Shown in pieces: positions 26,466 to 36,491 of a stretch of 64,000 nucleotides of DNA. The stretch lies in contig NZ_JACHHJ010000001.1 in the NCBI RefSeq assembly GCF_014207655.1, forward strand, positions 1 to 64,000. Reading direction: 5' to 3'. Positions within the stretch are counted from its first letter, which is position 1. The number at the start of each line of letters is the position of its first letter. Both the position numbers and the translations under genes were made by a program. The DNA is from Geomicrobium halophilum. GTDB taxonomy: Bacteria > Bacillota > Bacilli > Bacillales > Marinococcaceae. The notes beneath the pieces are model-generated. The model did no database searches and was not told where the DNA came from. It was given only the letters and a program-made list of their open reading frames with translations.

Positions 26466-26651
26466 AAGAAAAAGATCATGTTTAAACTCGTCGGTAGGAT
26501 AAGGGAATCTTTGACTCATTTCGCTACGTATTGGGCAGATGTCAAAGATACTAATTCCGATGAAAGCTCGTCGACATGTGAGAAAAGGGGCGGCTATCAT
26601 CACTTCCTGAGCATGCACGAGTTAAAATCAGAGTATAAGGAGGCGTTCATA

Positions 26652-29075
26652 ATGGCCTTTCCACATGAGAAAATCGAGAAAAAGTGGCAGGATTTTTGGG
26701 CGAAGGAGAAAACGTTTCAAACGGATGCAGATGATACATCCAAGCCTAAATTTTACGTATTAGATATGTTCCCTTATCCATCAGGAGCAGGACTTCACGT
26801 TGGTCACCCAGAAGGGTATACGGCCACCGACATTCTTGCACGTATGAAACGGATGCAAGGATATAACGTGCTTCATCCAATGGGTTGGGATGCTTTTGGA
26901 TTGCCAGCGGAGCAGTATGCGCTGGATACGAATCAACACCCTGATACCTTTACACAATCAAATATTGATAACTTTCGTCGGCAAATTAAGGCGTTAGGTT
27001 TTTCACTGGATTGGGATCGGGAAATCGATACGACGGATCCGAAGTATTACAAATGGACACAATGGATTTTCTTGCAACTATATAAACATGGGTTAGCCTA
27101 TATCGATGAGGTGCCTGTGAATTGGTGCCCAGCGCTTGGGACGGTTCTTGCGAATGAAGAAGTCGTTGATGGAGTGAGTGAACGCGGGGGCCACCCGGTG
27201 GAACGGCGGCCAATGAAACAATGGATGCTAAAAATTACAGCCTATGCCGACCGTCTGTTGGAAGATCTGGATGAGATTGACTGGCCAGAAAGTATCAAAG
27301 ATATGCAGCGCAATTGGATTGGAAGGTCTGAAGGTGCAGAGGTTATATTTGATATCGCCCGTCACGATGAATCGGTAGACGTGTTTACGACCCGTCCTGA
27401 TACGTTGTTCGGTGCAACGTACATGGTACTCGCGCCGGAACATGAACTTGTGGACAAGATTACTAGCGACCATGAACGTCAACAAGTGGAAGAATATAAA
27501 AAGAAAGTTTCCTTGAAGAGTGATTTGGAACGAACGGAATTGCAAAAAGAAAAATCCGGGGTTTTCACAGGGGCGTATGCGATGAACCCGGTCAATGGAG
27601 AAGAGATTCCCATTTGGATTGCTGATTACGTGCTTGCCTCGTATGGCACAGGTGCTGTGATGGCGGTTCCCGCTCATGACGAACGTGATTATGAATTTGC
27701 AAACGCGTTTGATCTGCCGATTCGAGAAGTCGTCACCGGAGGAAATATTGAGGAAGAACCTCACACCGGAGACGGTGAACATGTCAACTCTGATTTTCTG
27801 AACGGTTTGAATAAAGAAGATGCGATTGAAAAAGTAATTGCGTGGCTTGAAGAGCAAAATGCAGGCCGAAAAAAGACGACGTATCGTCTTCGTGACTGGT
27901 TATTTAGCCGTCAGCGTTATTGGGGAGAACCGATACCGATCATTCATTGGGAAGACGGTTCCATGTCAGCCGTTGATGAAAGTGAATTACCGCTAGTGCT
28001 TCCTGATCTTGATGAATTTAAGCCATCGGGCAATGGCGAGTCACCGCTTGCGAATGCTTCAGAGTGGTTAGAAGTAACCGATCCTGAGACGGGCATGAAA
28101 GGCCGGCGTGAGACGAATACGATGCCGCAATGGGCGGGTAGCTGCTGGTATTATTTGCGCTTCATTGACCCACAAAATGAAGAAGCTTTGGCCGATCCGG
28201 ATAAGATGGACTACTGGCTGCCGGTGGACATGTACCTTGGCGGTGCAGAGCATGCGGTGTTGCATTTGCTGTACGCCCGCTTTTGGCATAAGTTCTTGTA
28301 CGACATTGGAGTCGTCCCTACGAAAGAACCATTCCAGAAATTGTACAACCAAGGAATGATTTTAGGCGAAAATCATGAGAAAATGAGTAAATCGAAAGGA
28401 AATGTCGTCAATCCGGACGATATTATGAAAAGTCATGGTGCCGACACTTTACGTTTATATGAAATGTTTATGGGTCCGCTTGACGCTTCGGTTGCCTGGT
28501 CACATAATGGCCTAGATGGGTCCCGGCGTTTTCTTGACCGTGTATGGCGGTTGCTGGTGGATGAAGAGGGCCAGTTGACATCAGCCGTTTCAGATCGCAC
28601 CGAAGATGATCATAAGCTCTGGTCGACCTACCATCAAACGGTGAAAAAAGTCAGTGATGATTTTGAGCATATGCGTTTTAACACCGGTATTAGCCAATTA
28701 ATGGTGTTTATCAATGCTTGTTATAAAGAAGAGACGATTCCGCGTGCGGCTGTGGAAGGATTTGTTAAAATGTTATCTCCGCTTTCCCCGCATGTAGGAG
28801 AAGAATTGTGGTCCATTCTCGGTCATACATCGTCCATAACGTATGAAGCGTGGCCGACCTATGATGAGTCTTATCTCGTTGAGGATGAGGTAGAGGTTGT
28901 GATCCAAGTAAACGGGAAAGTTCGCTCGAAGCTGCAAATATCTAAAGAAGCAACGAAAGAAGAGATGGAAAAAGTCGCACTTGCTGATGAAAAAGTGACC
29001 ACGGTTATTGAAGGAAAGACGATACGTAAAGTCATCGCCGTTCCAGGAAAACTCGTGAATATCGTGGCGAATTAA
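26652..29075 (+). CDS. leuS: Leucyl-tRNA synthetase
   Basis: Charges tRNA-Leu with leucine. Class I signatures are HVGH (residues 49-52, in [20 protein letters not shown]) and KMSKS in the C-terminal half. The editing domain contains [19 protein letters not shown] and [15 protein letters not shown]. At 807 residues it is the normal bacterial length. I chose ATG 26652 after AAGGAGG; the frame stays open 58 codons upstream, but that stretch has no homology to the family and is leader. A hairpin terminator follows. Confidence 0.97.
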   Translation: MAFPHEKIEKKWQDFWAKEKTFQTDADDTSKPKFYVLDMFPYPSGAGLHVGHPEGYTATDILARMKRMQGYNVLHPMGWDAFGLPAEQYALDTNQHPDTFTQSNIDNFRRQIKALGFSLDWDREIDTTDPKYYKWTQWIFLQLYKHGLAYIDEVPVNWCPALGTVLANEEVVDGVSERGGHPVERRPMKQWMLKITAYADRLLEDLDEIDWPESIKDMQRNWIGRSEGAEVIFDIARHDESVDVFTTRPDTLFGATYMVLAPEHELVDKITSDHERQQVEEYKKKVSLKSDLERTELQKEKSGVFTGAYAMNPVNGEEIPIWIADYVLASYGTGAVMAVPAHDERDYEFANAFDLPIREVVTGGNIEEEPHTGDGEHVNSDFLNGLNKEDAIEKVIAWLEEQNAGRKKTTYRLRDWLFSRQRYWGEPIPIIHWEDGSMSAVDESELPLVLPDLDEFKPSGNGESPLANASEWLEVTDPETGMKGRRETNTMPQWAGSCWYYLRFIDPQNEEALADPDKMDYWLPVDMYLGGAEHAVLHLLYARFWHKFLYDIGVVPTKEPFQKLYNQGMILGENHEKMSKSKGNVVNPDDIMKSHGADTLRLYEMFMGPLDASVAWSHNGLDGSRRFLDRVWRLLVDEEGQLTSAVSDRTEDDHKLWSTYHQTVKKVSDDFEHMRFNTGISQLMVFINACYKEETIPRAAVEGFVKMLSPLSPHVGEELWSILGHTSSITYEAWPTYDESYLVEDEVEVVIQVNGKVRSKLQISKEATKEEMEKVALADEKVTTVIEGKTIRKVIAVPGKLVNIVAN

Positions 29076-29082
29076 GCAACAG

Positions 29083-29125
29083 AATCGAGTGAGAGGACAC
29101 CAGCCTTTCACTCGATTTTGTTTTT
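29083..29125 (+). terminator. Terminator of leuS
   Basis: AATCGAGTGAGAGG (29083-29096) pairs with CCTTTCACTCGATT (29104-29117), followed by TTGTTTTT. Confidence 0.88.
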
Positions 29126-29144
29126 ATAGGGGGAACACCACAAG

Positions 29145-30479
29145 ATGTATCTGTATTACCTCTTCGTACTCATCATCTATCTTATGGCTGTGATTACTGC
29201 ATCGGAGGCTCTCACCCAAGCTTCTGGCTGGCTGGCGTTATCGATGTTTTTTCTATCCTTTTACCGTGCTGGTCGATTGTTTCAAATATTAGGCGGTATA
29301 TTCGTAGCGCTTGGAGTCATTTTGTATGGATTCAGTGCAGTTACATTTATGGATATTCCGCATTTACTTAGCGATAATCTGACCCTTGTTGCGTTTGTGA
29401 GCGCACTTCCATTTATACAAACAGCGGTACGGGCAGGACGATACGACAAGCAATTGCAACATTGGTTATTTCACCGGGTCGAAAGCAGCGGTTACTTGAA
29501 TCAGCGCAGTTTGTTGACAAGTTACGGGCTCGTTCCTTTCATGAATCTATCCGTGCTTCCACTGATCCAGTCTACGCTTGCCCGCCACTTGCAATCATGG
29601 AAAAAAGGCAAGCGTGACGCGTTCATCAGCCGTGTCACATTACGCGGGTTTGCACTCGTCCTCGTCTGGATGCCTATGGAGATTATGCTTGTACTTGCTT
29701 TAGATCTGACAGGTGCTGGTTACATCGCTGTTTTTCCTTGGTTTCTACTCATTTCCGTAACGATGCTTTTGATTGAAATTATTCGTGGATATCTGTGGAA
29801 AAATGAACAAGTGATGCTCTCGCATCATGAGGAAATTCGGACACGATCGTCTGGAAAGGTATGGACGTTATTATTGGCGATTATTTCTTTTCTTGTGATT
29901 GTCGTCGGTCTTGGAGAACTCCTTGATTTTTCATTTATCTTGATGGTAACGCTCGTTATTCCGCCTTTTGCCTGGGTGTGGGCAAGCATATGCCGAAGAC
30001 GCTGGCGTTTTCAAGTGCTTGCACGAGATGCTTTTCGAAAGCAGCTTGAGGAAAACATTCACCCATTTGTCGTTCTTTTCGTGTCGTTAGGGTGGTTTAC
30101 TGGAACATTGAGTGAAACGCCGGTCATTGAATGGGTGCAGGCGCCCTTTGAAACAGGGGGAGTTTCGCCAGCAGCTATACTGGCAGGAATCCCTTTGGCC
30201 TTTATTGCAATGGCGATGGTTGGTATCCACCCCATTGCTACGATGACCCTTCTGCACGAAGTGGTCGGGACAATCTTGATGCCAATCAGCCCAGAGAGTT
30301 TAACCATTGTGTATGTGGTTGCTGCACTGGCAACCTTTACAGTGAGCACGTATGGAATTACCGTTACGCTTACCGCTCGCCATACCGAGCAAAATCCCTA
30401 TCGTATCACACTTCGGAATATGCCCTTTGCCCTTGTATTTAGTGCGGTTGGCGTCCTGGCGGCCATTCTACTCCTCTAG
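29145..30479 (+). CDS. Multi-pass membrane protein, ion-transporter-superfamily-like
   Basis: A 444-residue protein of about ten to twelve hydrophobic segments with short basic loops. The C-terminal part has FVVLFVSLGWFTGTLSETPVIEW and AMAMVGIHPIATMTLLHEVVGT, a pattern reminiscent of the re-entrant regions of anion/Na+ symporters and dicarboxylate carriers. I do not recognise the exact family, so a transport role is an inference. It is preceded by AGGGGG nine bases before ATG 29145 and follows the leuS terminator. Its end overlaps the convergent ytfP end by 12 bases. Confidence 0.7.
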   Translation: MYLYYLFVLIIYLMAVITASEALTQASGWLALSMFFLSFYRAGRLFQILGGIFVALGVILYGFSAVTFMDIPHLLSDNLTLVAFVSALPFIQTAVRAGRYDKQLQHWLFHRVESSGYLNQRSLLTSYGLVPFMNLSVLPLIQSTLARHLQSWKKGKRDAFISRVTLRGFALVLVWMPMEIMLVLALDLTGAGYIAVFPWFLLISVTMLLIEIIRGYLWKNEQVMLSHHEEIRTRSSGKVWTLLLAIISFLVIVVGLGELLDFSFILMVTLVIPPFAWVWASICRRRWRFQVLARDAFRKQLEENIHPFVVLFVSLGWFTGTLSETPVIEWVQAPFETGGVSPAAILAGIPLAFIAMAMVGIHPIATMTLLHEVVGTILMPISPESLTIVYVVAALATFTVSTYGITVTLTARHTEQNPYRITLRNMPFALVFSAVGVLAAILLL

Positions 30480-31730
30480 CGATTCAGCCGCACTTTTTCC
30501 CGCCGTATACCCAGTGGAGAATGCGCAGGTGATATTAAAACCGCCGGTATAGGCATGGATGTCCAAAACTTCACCGCAAAAATACAGCCCTTGCTTGATC
30601 TTAGATTGCATCGTTTTCGGCTCAATTTCCTTGATCGAGACGCCTCCACCAGTAACAAAGGCTTTTTTCAGGGAAAGGGTGCCGTCTGAAGAAAAGGTGA
30701 AGCGTTTGGCTTCTTTTGCCAGTGCTTGCAAGGTTTCAGCGTGCACATTTTTGAGAGCCTGAGCTGGATCGATATTTGTGCGCTCGAATAAAAGAAGCAG
30801 AAAACGTTCGGGTGCGAGCGTGTTGAGCACGTTTTTGCAGGATTTTTCACCCGCTGTTTTTTTCCATTTGTGCAACGTTTGTTCAAGTCCTCCGAGGCTT
30901 TCATCGGGATAAAGGTCGATGCTTAAGGAGACAGGCTTGCCATCGTTTTTCTTCCGTTCTTTCACGATATATTGGCTGCAACGCAAGGCGATAGGGCCAG
31001 AAATACCGAAATGGGTAAAAAGCATATCCCCTCCGTGTTTCACGATCGCCTTCTTTTTTTGATTCCAGACCGTGAGTTCTACATCGCGGAGAGATAGCCC
31101 TTGCAATGTGCGTTCTTGAATAAAATGGTCGCTTGATGTGATCGGAACTTCTGTTGGATAGAGCTCCGTGACAGTGTGCCCGGCTTTTCGTGCCCACGGA
31201 TAAGCATCTCCTGTAGAACCGGTGTGAGGGACGGAAGTCCCGCCCGTCGCCACAATGACACGATTGCAAGAAACGAAGTGATCATCTTCTAACGTCACAC
31301 CAGTGACTTGGTCTTCCTCGAAAACGAGTCCGGTTACGCGCTGATCGGTGATCATATTGACGCCGAGCACCTGTAATTGATCGAGCAGCGTCTGTACTAC
31401 AGTGGCTGCTTTATTGTTCACGGGGAACATTCTTCCCATATCTTCTTCCTTTAGAGCAATTCCCAGATCCTCGAAATAAGCAATTATATCTTCATTATTA
31501 AAAACAGAGAACGGACTGTACATAAACTTCCCATTTCCGGGGATGTAACGGATGAGTTCGCGCTCTTCCATACGGTTAGTGACATTGCAGCGGCCCCCGC
31601 CGGAGATCGCGAGTTTACGACCCAGCTTGTCGCCTTTATCCATTAATGTAACAGCTGCCCCGTGGCGTGCAGCAGCAACGGCTGCCATGAGTCCGGAAGG
31701 ACCGCCGCCAATGACGATGACTTTTTCCAT
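30468..31730 (-). CDS. ytfP: FAD-dependent oxidoreductase, HI0933 family (YtfP)
   Basis: Flavoprotein of the HI0933/BaiN-like family. The FAD motif GGGPSGLMAAVAAARHG is at residues 8-24, followed by the diagnostic GRKLAISGGGRCNVTN and, near the end, FVTGGGVSIKEIEPKTMQSKIKQGLYFCGEVLDIHAYTGGFNI. BaiN-like members have been studied as flavin reductases; the substrate of YtfP is not established. Start ATG 31730 has AAAGGAG eight bases upstream, giving 420 residues. In B. subtilis ytfP lies close to ytgP; here 17 kb and a tRNA gene intervene. Confidence 0.9.
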   Translation of the reverse strand: MEKVIVIGGGPSGLMAAVAAARHGAAVTLMDKGDKLGRKLAISGGGRCNVTNRMEERELIRYIPGNGKFMYSPFSVFNNEDIIAYFEDLGIALKEEDMGRMFPVNNKAATVVQTLLDQLQVLGVNMITDQRVTGLVFEEDQVTGVTLEDDHFVSCNRVIVATGGTSVPHTGSTGDAYPWARKAGHTVTELYPTEVPITSSDHFIQERTLQGLSLRDVELTVWNQKKKAIVKHGGDMLFTHFGISGPIALRCSQYIVKERKKNDGKPVSLSIDLYPDESLGGLEQTLHKWKKTAGEKSCKNVLNTLAPERFLLLLFERTNIDPAQALKNVHAETLQALAKEAKRFTFSSDGTLSLKKAFVTGGGVSIKEIEPKTMQSKIKQGLYFCGEVLDIHAYTGGFNITCAFSTGYTAGKSAAESLEE

Positions 31731-31747
31731 AAGATGGGCTCCTTTAA

Positions 31748-31843
31748 AGAGGTTGTTCAAAACATCCGAAAAAAGCTTTCGTAGTGCAAGCAGGATGCTC
31801 GAAGCTACGCCTCCTCGACATACTCGGCTCTTTTTGTCTTAAA
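31748..31843 (+). repeat. Dispersed intergenic repeat, copy C (short)
   Basis: The left end AGAGGTTGTTCAAAA and the family core TAGTGCAAGCAGGATGCTCG followed by AAGCTACGCC are present. The copy stops at CTCGGCTCTTTTTGTC and lacks the right terminal repeat. It lies directly upstream of ytfP. Confidence 0.6.
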
Positions 31844-31915
31844 ACATAATCAAACGTTATCTTATCATGTTCGAAGAAGCGGGGTGAAATGAATAGAAAA
31901 AATTTTTGGATCCCC

Positions 31916-31944
31916 TTGAAAATAGACGATTTTTTCGTTAGGAT
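31916..31944 (+). promoter_or_regulatory. Promoter of tRNA-Ser
   Basis: TTGAAA (31916-31921), 17-base spacer and TAGGAT (31939-31944). The predicted start is about 20 bases before the mature tRNA end. Confidence 0.65.
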
Positions 31945-31972
31945 AAGAATCTGTGCGTGGTTATAAAACATT

Positions 31973-32065
31973 GGAGGAGTACCCAAGTTCGGCTGAAGGG
32001 GGTAGTCTCGAAAACTACTAGGGGCCTCACGGCCCGCGGGGGTTCGAATCCCTCCTCCTCCGCCA
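31973..32065 (+). tRNA. tRNA-Ser (anticodon CGA)
   Basis: Acceptor arms GGAGGAG (31973-31979) and CTCCTCC (32055-32061) pair; discriminator G and an encoded CCA follow. The anticodon loop CTCGAAA (32007-32013) gives CGA, reading UCG. A long variable arm (GGGGCCTCACGGCCC) is the class II mark of serine tRNAs. The T arm has TTCGAAT. Length is 93 bases. Confidence 0.96.
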
Positions 32066-32084
32066 TTTAAAAACGATGATTCAA

Positions 32085-32114
32085 CCCTCTCTAGGACAGC
32101 TGGAGAGGGTTTTT
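32085..32114 (+). terminator. Terminator of tRNA-Ser
   Basis: CCCTCTC (32085-32091) pairs with GAGAGGG (32103-32109), followed by TTTTT. Confidence 0.88.
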
Positions 32115-32143
32115 ATGTGTAGCGTTGGAGTTTCGAGCAGTGC

Positions 32144-32208
32144 AGGGGAGAGGAAAAGTGTGTTCCTGCAAATGTTGAGGAAGGTAGCAATCGGTGCCGC
32201 TCTCCCCT
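32144..32208. other. Structured intergenic element after tRNA-Ser
   Basis: AGGGGAGAG (32144-32152) pairs perfectly with CTCTCCCCT (32200-32208), enclosing a second hairpin TTCCT/AGGAA and a GAGGAAGGTAGCAA segment. No T-run follows on either strand, so it is not an ordinary terminator. It may be a small RNA or the processed end of a neighbouring transcript. No known family recognised; the GGAAGG resemblance to SRP RNA is too weak to call. Confidence 0.35.
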
Positions 32209-32256
32209 ATAAAATAAAAGTTTCGGGACGTCCTTTACATACCAAAACCCATTCGA

Positions 32257-33087
32257 TTATACACCTGAATAAGCCATGAATCCGCCGTCAACCGGAACTG
32301 TAATTCCGGTAACAAAACGTGATCTTTCCTCATCCGCTAACCAGAGAAGTGGCCCTAGAAGATCTTCCGGTTCCCCGAATCGCCCCATCGGTGTGTGCGT
32401 GATAATCTTGTTCGCTCGCGCGGTTAACTCCCCGTTTTCTGTAGTTAATAATGAACGATTTTGATCGGTCAAAAAGAAGCCGGGCGATATGGCGTTGACG
32501 CGTATGCCTGCGTCGGCAAAATGCACGGCAAGCCACTGGGTGAAGTTTTCAATCGCTGCTTTGGCTCCGCTATAGGCAGGTACTTTCGTCATTGGGGAGG
32601 GCGCACTCATAGATGAGATGTTAATGATCGATGCTCCCTCCTGATCAAGCATATCTTTTGCGAAAACCTGTGTTGGCAGTACTGTGCCTAGCAAATTTAG
32701 CCTAAAGACGTGATCAAAGCCGGTGAACGTCATGTCGAAAAAGCTCCTGATAGATTCATCTTCGATATCACCTGAACAAAAGGTTTCCTTTGACGTAGTT
32801 GCATCAGAATGATTTCCCCCGGCGCCGTTAACCAATAAATGGCAAGGTCCAAGCTTGGCATTAACTTGATCACGAGCCTGCCGTATACTTTCCTCATTCA
32901 AAACATCGCAAGAAACGGACAAAGCGGTTCCGCTTTGTTCTTTAATAGAGGCAGCAACTTCCTCCCCCTTTTCAGCAGTGCGATTGATAATGGCTACTTT
33001 CATTCCTTGACGGGCTAATTCCTGTGCCATCGTGCTACAGAGAACACCACTTCCTCCGGTGACAACGGCCACTTTATTTTTCAGCAT
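32257..33087 (-). CDS. D-mannonate oxidoreductase, SDR family (UxuB/YjmF type)
   Basis: Short-chain dehydrogenase that should interconvert D-fructuronate and D-mannonate with NAD(P)H. The nucleotide-binding motif is [15 protein letters not shown] near residue 10, and the active site has NISSM with YSGAK as the Tyr-Lys pair. Insert sequences such as [13 protein letters not shown] and [19 protein letters not shown] are typical of the D-mannonate subgroup. It overlaps the uxuA end by 14 bases and is the last gene of the seven-gene operon. Confidence 0.88.
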   Translation of the reverse strand: MLKNKVAVVTGGSGVLCSTMAQELARQGMKVAIINRTAEKGEEVAASIKEQSGTALSVSCDVLNEESIRQARDQVNAKLGPCHLLVNGAGGNHSDATTSKETFCSGDIEDESIRSFFDMTFTGFDHVFRLNLLGTVLPTQVFAKDMLDQEGASIINISSMSAPSPMTKVPAYSGAKAAIENFTQWLAVHFADAGIRVNAISPGFFLTDQNRSLLTTENGELTARANKIITHTPMGRFGEPEDLLGPLLWLADEERSRFVTGITVPVDGGFMAYSGV

Positions 33088-34162
33088 CTATCTCATCTCC
33101 CTTTTCAGCTCGATCATAGGCATCCCAAAGCCCCCAAAGATGCATGATTCCGAGGGCACGATCGTACAAACCATATCCTGGACGACACCTTTCGTCCCAG
33201 ATATGTCTTCCGTGGTCTGGACGGACATAGCCCGTGTAATTATTTTCGTGGTAAGCTTTCACAATATCGGCAATGTCGACGGATCCGTCCTTACTACGGT
33301 GGGACGTCTCAATGAAATCACCGTTATCATGAACATTAACGTTACGAATGTGCGCGAACGGAATGCGGTCTTGAAATCTGCGAATAATGCCGGCGATATT
33401 ATTTTCCGGATTTGCACCTAGGGAGCCGCTGCACAGTGTGATCCCGTGAGCGGGTCGATCGGATAAAGCTAAAAAGCGTTCCACGTTCGCTTCGTTCGTA
33501 ATAATTCGCGGTAGCCCGAATACAGACCAAGGCGGATCATCAGGGTGAATCGCCATTTGAATATCATGCTGATCAGCGATAGGCAAAATTTGCTCAAGAA
33601 AGTATTGTAAGTTGTTCCAGAGGTCTTCTTCCGTCATTCCTCTGTAGGCATCAAACAGTCGTTCAAGATCTTGAAGCCTTTCCGGTTCCCACCCGGGCAT
33701 TGTAAATCTTGCGTTACTTGTTGTCTGGTTTACGAGTTCTTTGGGATCCATACCTTTAACTTTCGCATTTTCATAAAAAAGAGCGGTGGAACCATCTTCC
33801 ATTTCTTTATATAAATCCGTCCGAGTCCAATCAAATACAGGCATAAAGTTGTAGCAAATGACTTTAGCACCGGCGGCAGCGACATTTTTAATACTCTGCT
33901 TGTAGTTTTCAATATAGTGGTCACGGGAAGGAAGTCCGAGCTTGATGTCTTCATGGACGTTAATGCTCTCTACGACATCGATATGAAAGCCGTACGCTTC
34001 CGCTTGCCTTTTTACTTCCATCACTTCGACAAGGGGCCAAACTTCTCCGGCTTCACGATCATGTAAGGCCCACACAAGGCCCTCGACCCCGGGGATTTGC
34101 TTGATTTGTTCCAATGTTACTGAATCGTTGTTTTTTCCGAACCAGCGAAATACCATGCGCAT
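33074..34162 (-). CDS. uxuA: Mannonate dehydratase
   Basis: Dehydrates D-mannonate to 2-keto-3-deoxy-D-gluconate. The 362-residue protein starts [35 protein letters not shown], the classic UxuA N-terminus, and contains [46 protein letters not shown] and HIRNVNV, which include the metal-binding His and Cys residues. AAAGGATG precedes the start. Its product would need KDG kinase and aldolase, which are not in this window. Confidence 0.95.
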   Translation of the reverse strand: MRMVFRWFGKNNDSVTLEQIKQIPGVEGLVWALHDREAGEVWPLVEVMEVKRQAEAYGFHIDVVESINVHEDIKLGLPSRDHYIENYKQSIKNVAAAGAKVICYNFMPVFDWTRTDLYKEMEDGSTALFYENAKVKGMDPKELVNQTTSNARFTMPGWEPERLQDLERLFDAYRGMTEEDLWNNLQYFLEQILPIADQHDIQMAIHPDDPPWSVFGLPRIITNEANVERFLALSDRPAHGITLCSGSLGANPENNIAGIIRRFQDRIPFAHIRNVNVHDNGDFIETSHRSKDGSVDIADIVKAYHENNYTGYVRPDHGRHIWDERCRPGYGLYDRALGIMHLWGLWDAYDRAEKGDEIDAEK

Positions 34163-34184
34163 GTTCGGGTCACATCCTTTCTGC

Positions 34185-35201
34185 TTAAAATGTTAGAACG
34201 ACTTTACGAGCCTCTTGATGTGGATTTTCTAGTAATTGAATTGCTTCTTTGACTTGTTTAAAGTTAAAAGTGTGGGAGATCATTGCTGCCGGGTCGAGTT
34301 TCCCAATGTTCACTTGTTTGATTACTGTGCCAAATTGATTCGCTTGCAAACGGGATCCTGTAACGGTTAACTCTTTTTTTGTCAATAAAAGGGACGGAAT
34401 AGATGACGGTTGTTCATTAAACCCGAGTGTAACGACTTTTCCCGCTATAGAAGCGAGGGTAACCGCTTGTTCAAACGTCCTTGCTGTACCAACGGCATCA
34501 ATGACAACATTGGCAAGTTCTTCATCTGTTTTTTCAATAATCACCTTTTCAAGATCTTCTTCTCCCGGGTTAAGCAGGTGATCGGCCCCAATACTCTTCG
34601 CATAATCAAGCCGATATTGATTAAAATCAGAGATCAATACGGTGGCACCAAGTTGTTTAGCCATGAGCAAACAACTTAGTCCCGTTGGTCCGGCCCCCAT
34701 GATCAGGACCGTGTCTCCTTCCTGAACGTTGCCCCGCATGGTAGCTTGGGCACCAATCGTCATCGGTTCAGTCAACGATGCTGCTTCAAAAGAAATATTT
34801 TCATTAACTTTATGCCAATTGTCGGCAGGTGCGACCATGAATTCTCTCATCCCGCCATCTCTGTGTACGCCGTACACCTCCAGGTTCACACATACATTCT
34901 GTCGCCCTTGACGGCAAGCGTAGCACTCCCCGCAGTAGGAAATCGGTTCTAACGCGACCCGATCTCCCGGTTTGAGTGTGCTTACCTGATTCCCGATCGC
35001 TGCCACTTCACCGGAGACTTCATGTCCGATCACCCTTGGATATACGGTGAAAGGGTTGCTGCCGTGGTAAATGTGCATATCTGAGCCGCAAACCCCTACG
35101 GCTTTAACCCTTACAAGCACGTCATCCGGACGTGACACTTTGGGCATATCCTTCATTATTATATCGAGTTTTCCTGGTTTAGACACTTCAATCGCTTGCA
35201 T
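34185..35201 (-). CDS. Zinc-dependent alcohol dehydrogenase, sugar-acid type (YjmD/RspB-like)
   Basis: Medium-chain dehydrogenase, 338 residues. The catalytic zinc site shows CGSDMHIYHG and GHEVSGEV; the structural zinc site CGECYACRQGRQNVC has four cysteines. The nucleotide fold has IMGAGPTGLSCL. Between uxuA and a sugar-acid transporter it resembles B. subtilis YjmD and the L-gulonate/L-galactonate 5-dehydrogenases (RspB/LgoD). The likely role is oxidation of an aldonate such as L-gulonate to D-fructuronate; this is inference from neighbours. Confidence 0.85.
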   Translation of the reverse strand: MQAIEVSKPGKLDIIMKDMPKVSRPDDVLVRVKAVGVCGSDMHIYHGSNPFTVYPRVIGHEVSGEVAAIGNQVSTLKPGDRVALEPISYCGECYACRQGRQNVCVNLEVYGVHRDGGMREFMVAPADNWHKVNENISFEAASLTEPMTIGAQATMRGNVQEGDTVLIMGAGPTGLSCLLMAKQLGATVLISDFNQYRLDYAKSIGADHLLNPGEEDLEKVIIEKTDEELANVVIDAVGTARTFEQAVTLASIAGKVVTLGFNEQPSSIPSLLLTKKELTVTGSRLQANQFGTVIKQVNIGKLDPAAMISHTFNFKQVKEAIQLLENPHQEARKVVLTF

Positions 35202-35216
35202 CGAATCATCCCTTCA

Positions 35217-36491
35217 TTATTCAAATAAACCTGGCAAATACAATGATATTGATGGCACGTAGCTTACAATCAATAGGACAATTAATGCCACGGCAAAATA
35301 GGGTATAAGCTCTTTCATAGTTCTTCCAATCGGCACTTTAGCAATGCCTGAGGCAACAAACAAGCATACTCCCACGGGTGGGGTAGACAACCCAATCATG
35401 AGTGTAAGTACCATAACGACCCCAAAATGAATCGGGTCCATGCCGATGCCTTCCGCAACAGGCAACAATACAGGAAATAAAATAACAAGAGCTGCTATTG
35501 TTTCTATAAACATGCCGACGATAAGCAGAAGACCCAACATTAATAGAATGATTAAAAATGAGTTCTCTGTAATAGATAAAATCCCATTTGCTAGCATAAC
35601 GGGGATATCTTCATTAACGAGAATCCAGCCAAATAAGTTTGCTAATCCTACGAGCAATATGATTGATGCTGTTAACGTTAGTGTGTTCCCGATAATAGTT
35701 GGAATATCTTTTGGCTTCAGTTCCCGGTACACAAGCCCGCCAATAATAAAGGCATACACAACTGCGATCACTGCCGCTTCTGTTGGCGTAAAGTAGCCGC
35801 CTAAAATCCCCCATAAAATAATGACGACCATTAACAGTGCCCAAAATGCTCCGAGAAAAGATTTACCTACAAAAGGTAAAGGCTGACGCTCTTCTTTTGG
35901 ATATTTTCGTTTTACAGATATCACATAGGTGACGATCAGGAACCCGGCCGCGAGTAGAAGCCCAGGGATGGCACCTGCAATAAACAAGTCGCCGATTGAT
36001 ATGCCAGCAAGAGTTCCTATAATAATCATCGGAAGCGAAGGCGGTAACATCGGCCCGACCGTTGAGGAAATCGACGTAACAGCTGCAGAAAATCCGGGTC
36101 CGTAACCTTCTTTTTTCATGGCCGGGATCAATACTGAACCAAGGCTTGCCGTGTCTGAGAGAGCGGTCCCAGAGATTCCTGCGAAACCTAGGGAGGAAGC
36201 AACATTTGTCATTCCCAGCCCCCCGCGAATATGTCCAACACAAGCTTTTGCAAAAGTAATAATCCGGTCTGTGATACCTCCAGCATTCATCAGATTTCCG
36301 GCAAGAATAAAGGCAGGAATGGCAAGCAAGACGAACGAATCCATCCCTGAAAACATTGCTTGCGGGATAATAGTGAGTGGTGTATCGGAAAATAGCAGAT
36401 ACAGTAGAGATGAAATGCCAAGGCTAAAAGCAATGGGTACACCAAGCATAATAAGGACAAGAAATCCAATAACTAATACCAAAGCCATCAT
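35217..36491 (-). CDS. TRAP transporter large permease (DctM type)
   Basis: The 12-14-segment membrane subunit of a tripartite ATP-independent periplasmic transporter, 424 residues. Conserved stretches include GVPIAFSLGISSLLYLL, PAFILAGNLMNAGGITDRII, GGLGMTNVASSLGFAGISGTALSDTASLGSVLIPAMKKEGY and PPSLPMIIIGTLAGISIGDLF. It overlaps the small-subunit gene by four bases. It couples sodium entry to uptake of a carboxylate, here probably the sugar acid degraded by the adjoining enzymes. Confidence 0.94.
   Translation of the reverse strand: MMALVLVIGFLVLIMLGVPIAFSLGISSLLYLLFSDTPLTIIPQAMFSGMDSFVLLAIPAFILAGNLMNAGGITDRIITFAKACVGHIRGGLGMTNVASSLGFAGISGTALSDTASLGSVLIPAMKKEGYGPGFSAAVTSISSTVGPMLPPSLPMIIIGTLAGISIGDLFIAGAIPGLLLAAGFLIVTYVISVKRKYPKEERQPLPFVGKSFLGAFWALLMVVIILWGILGGYFTPTEAAVIAVVYAFIIGGLVYRELKPKDIPTIIGNTLTLTASIILLVGLANLFGWILVNEDIPVMLANGILSITENSFLIILLMLGLLLIVGMFIETIAALVILFPVLLPVAEGIGMDPIHFGVVMVLTLMIGLSTPPVGVCLFVASGIAKVPIGRTMKELIPYFAVALIVLLIVSYVPSISLYLPGLFE

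Noticed and set aside
26580-26600. AAAAGGGGCGGCTATC as a T-box-like antiterminator sequence for leuS
   Set aside because: The T-box core needs UGGN to pair with the tRNA acceptor end and the AGGGTGGNACCGCG context. Neither is present and no terminator follows.
31973-32208. tRNA-Ser 3' end as an attachment site of an integrated element
   Set aside because: I found no second copy of the tRNA 3' sequence and no integrase gene within the following accessory stretch.
32141-32210. Signal recognition particle RNA
   Set aside because: Only a short GGAAGG resemblance exists; the conserved SRP core around the GGAA tetraloop and the A-C asymmetric loop is not satisfied.
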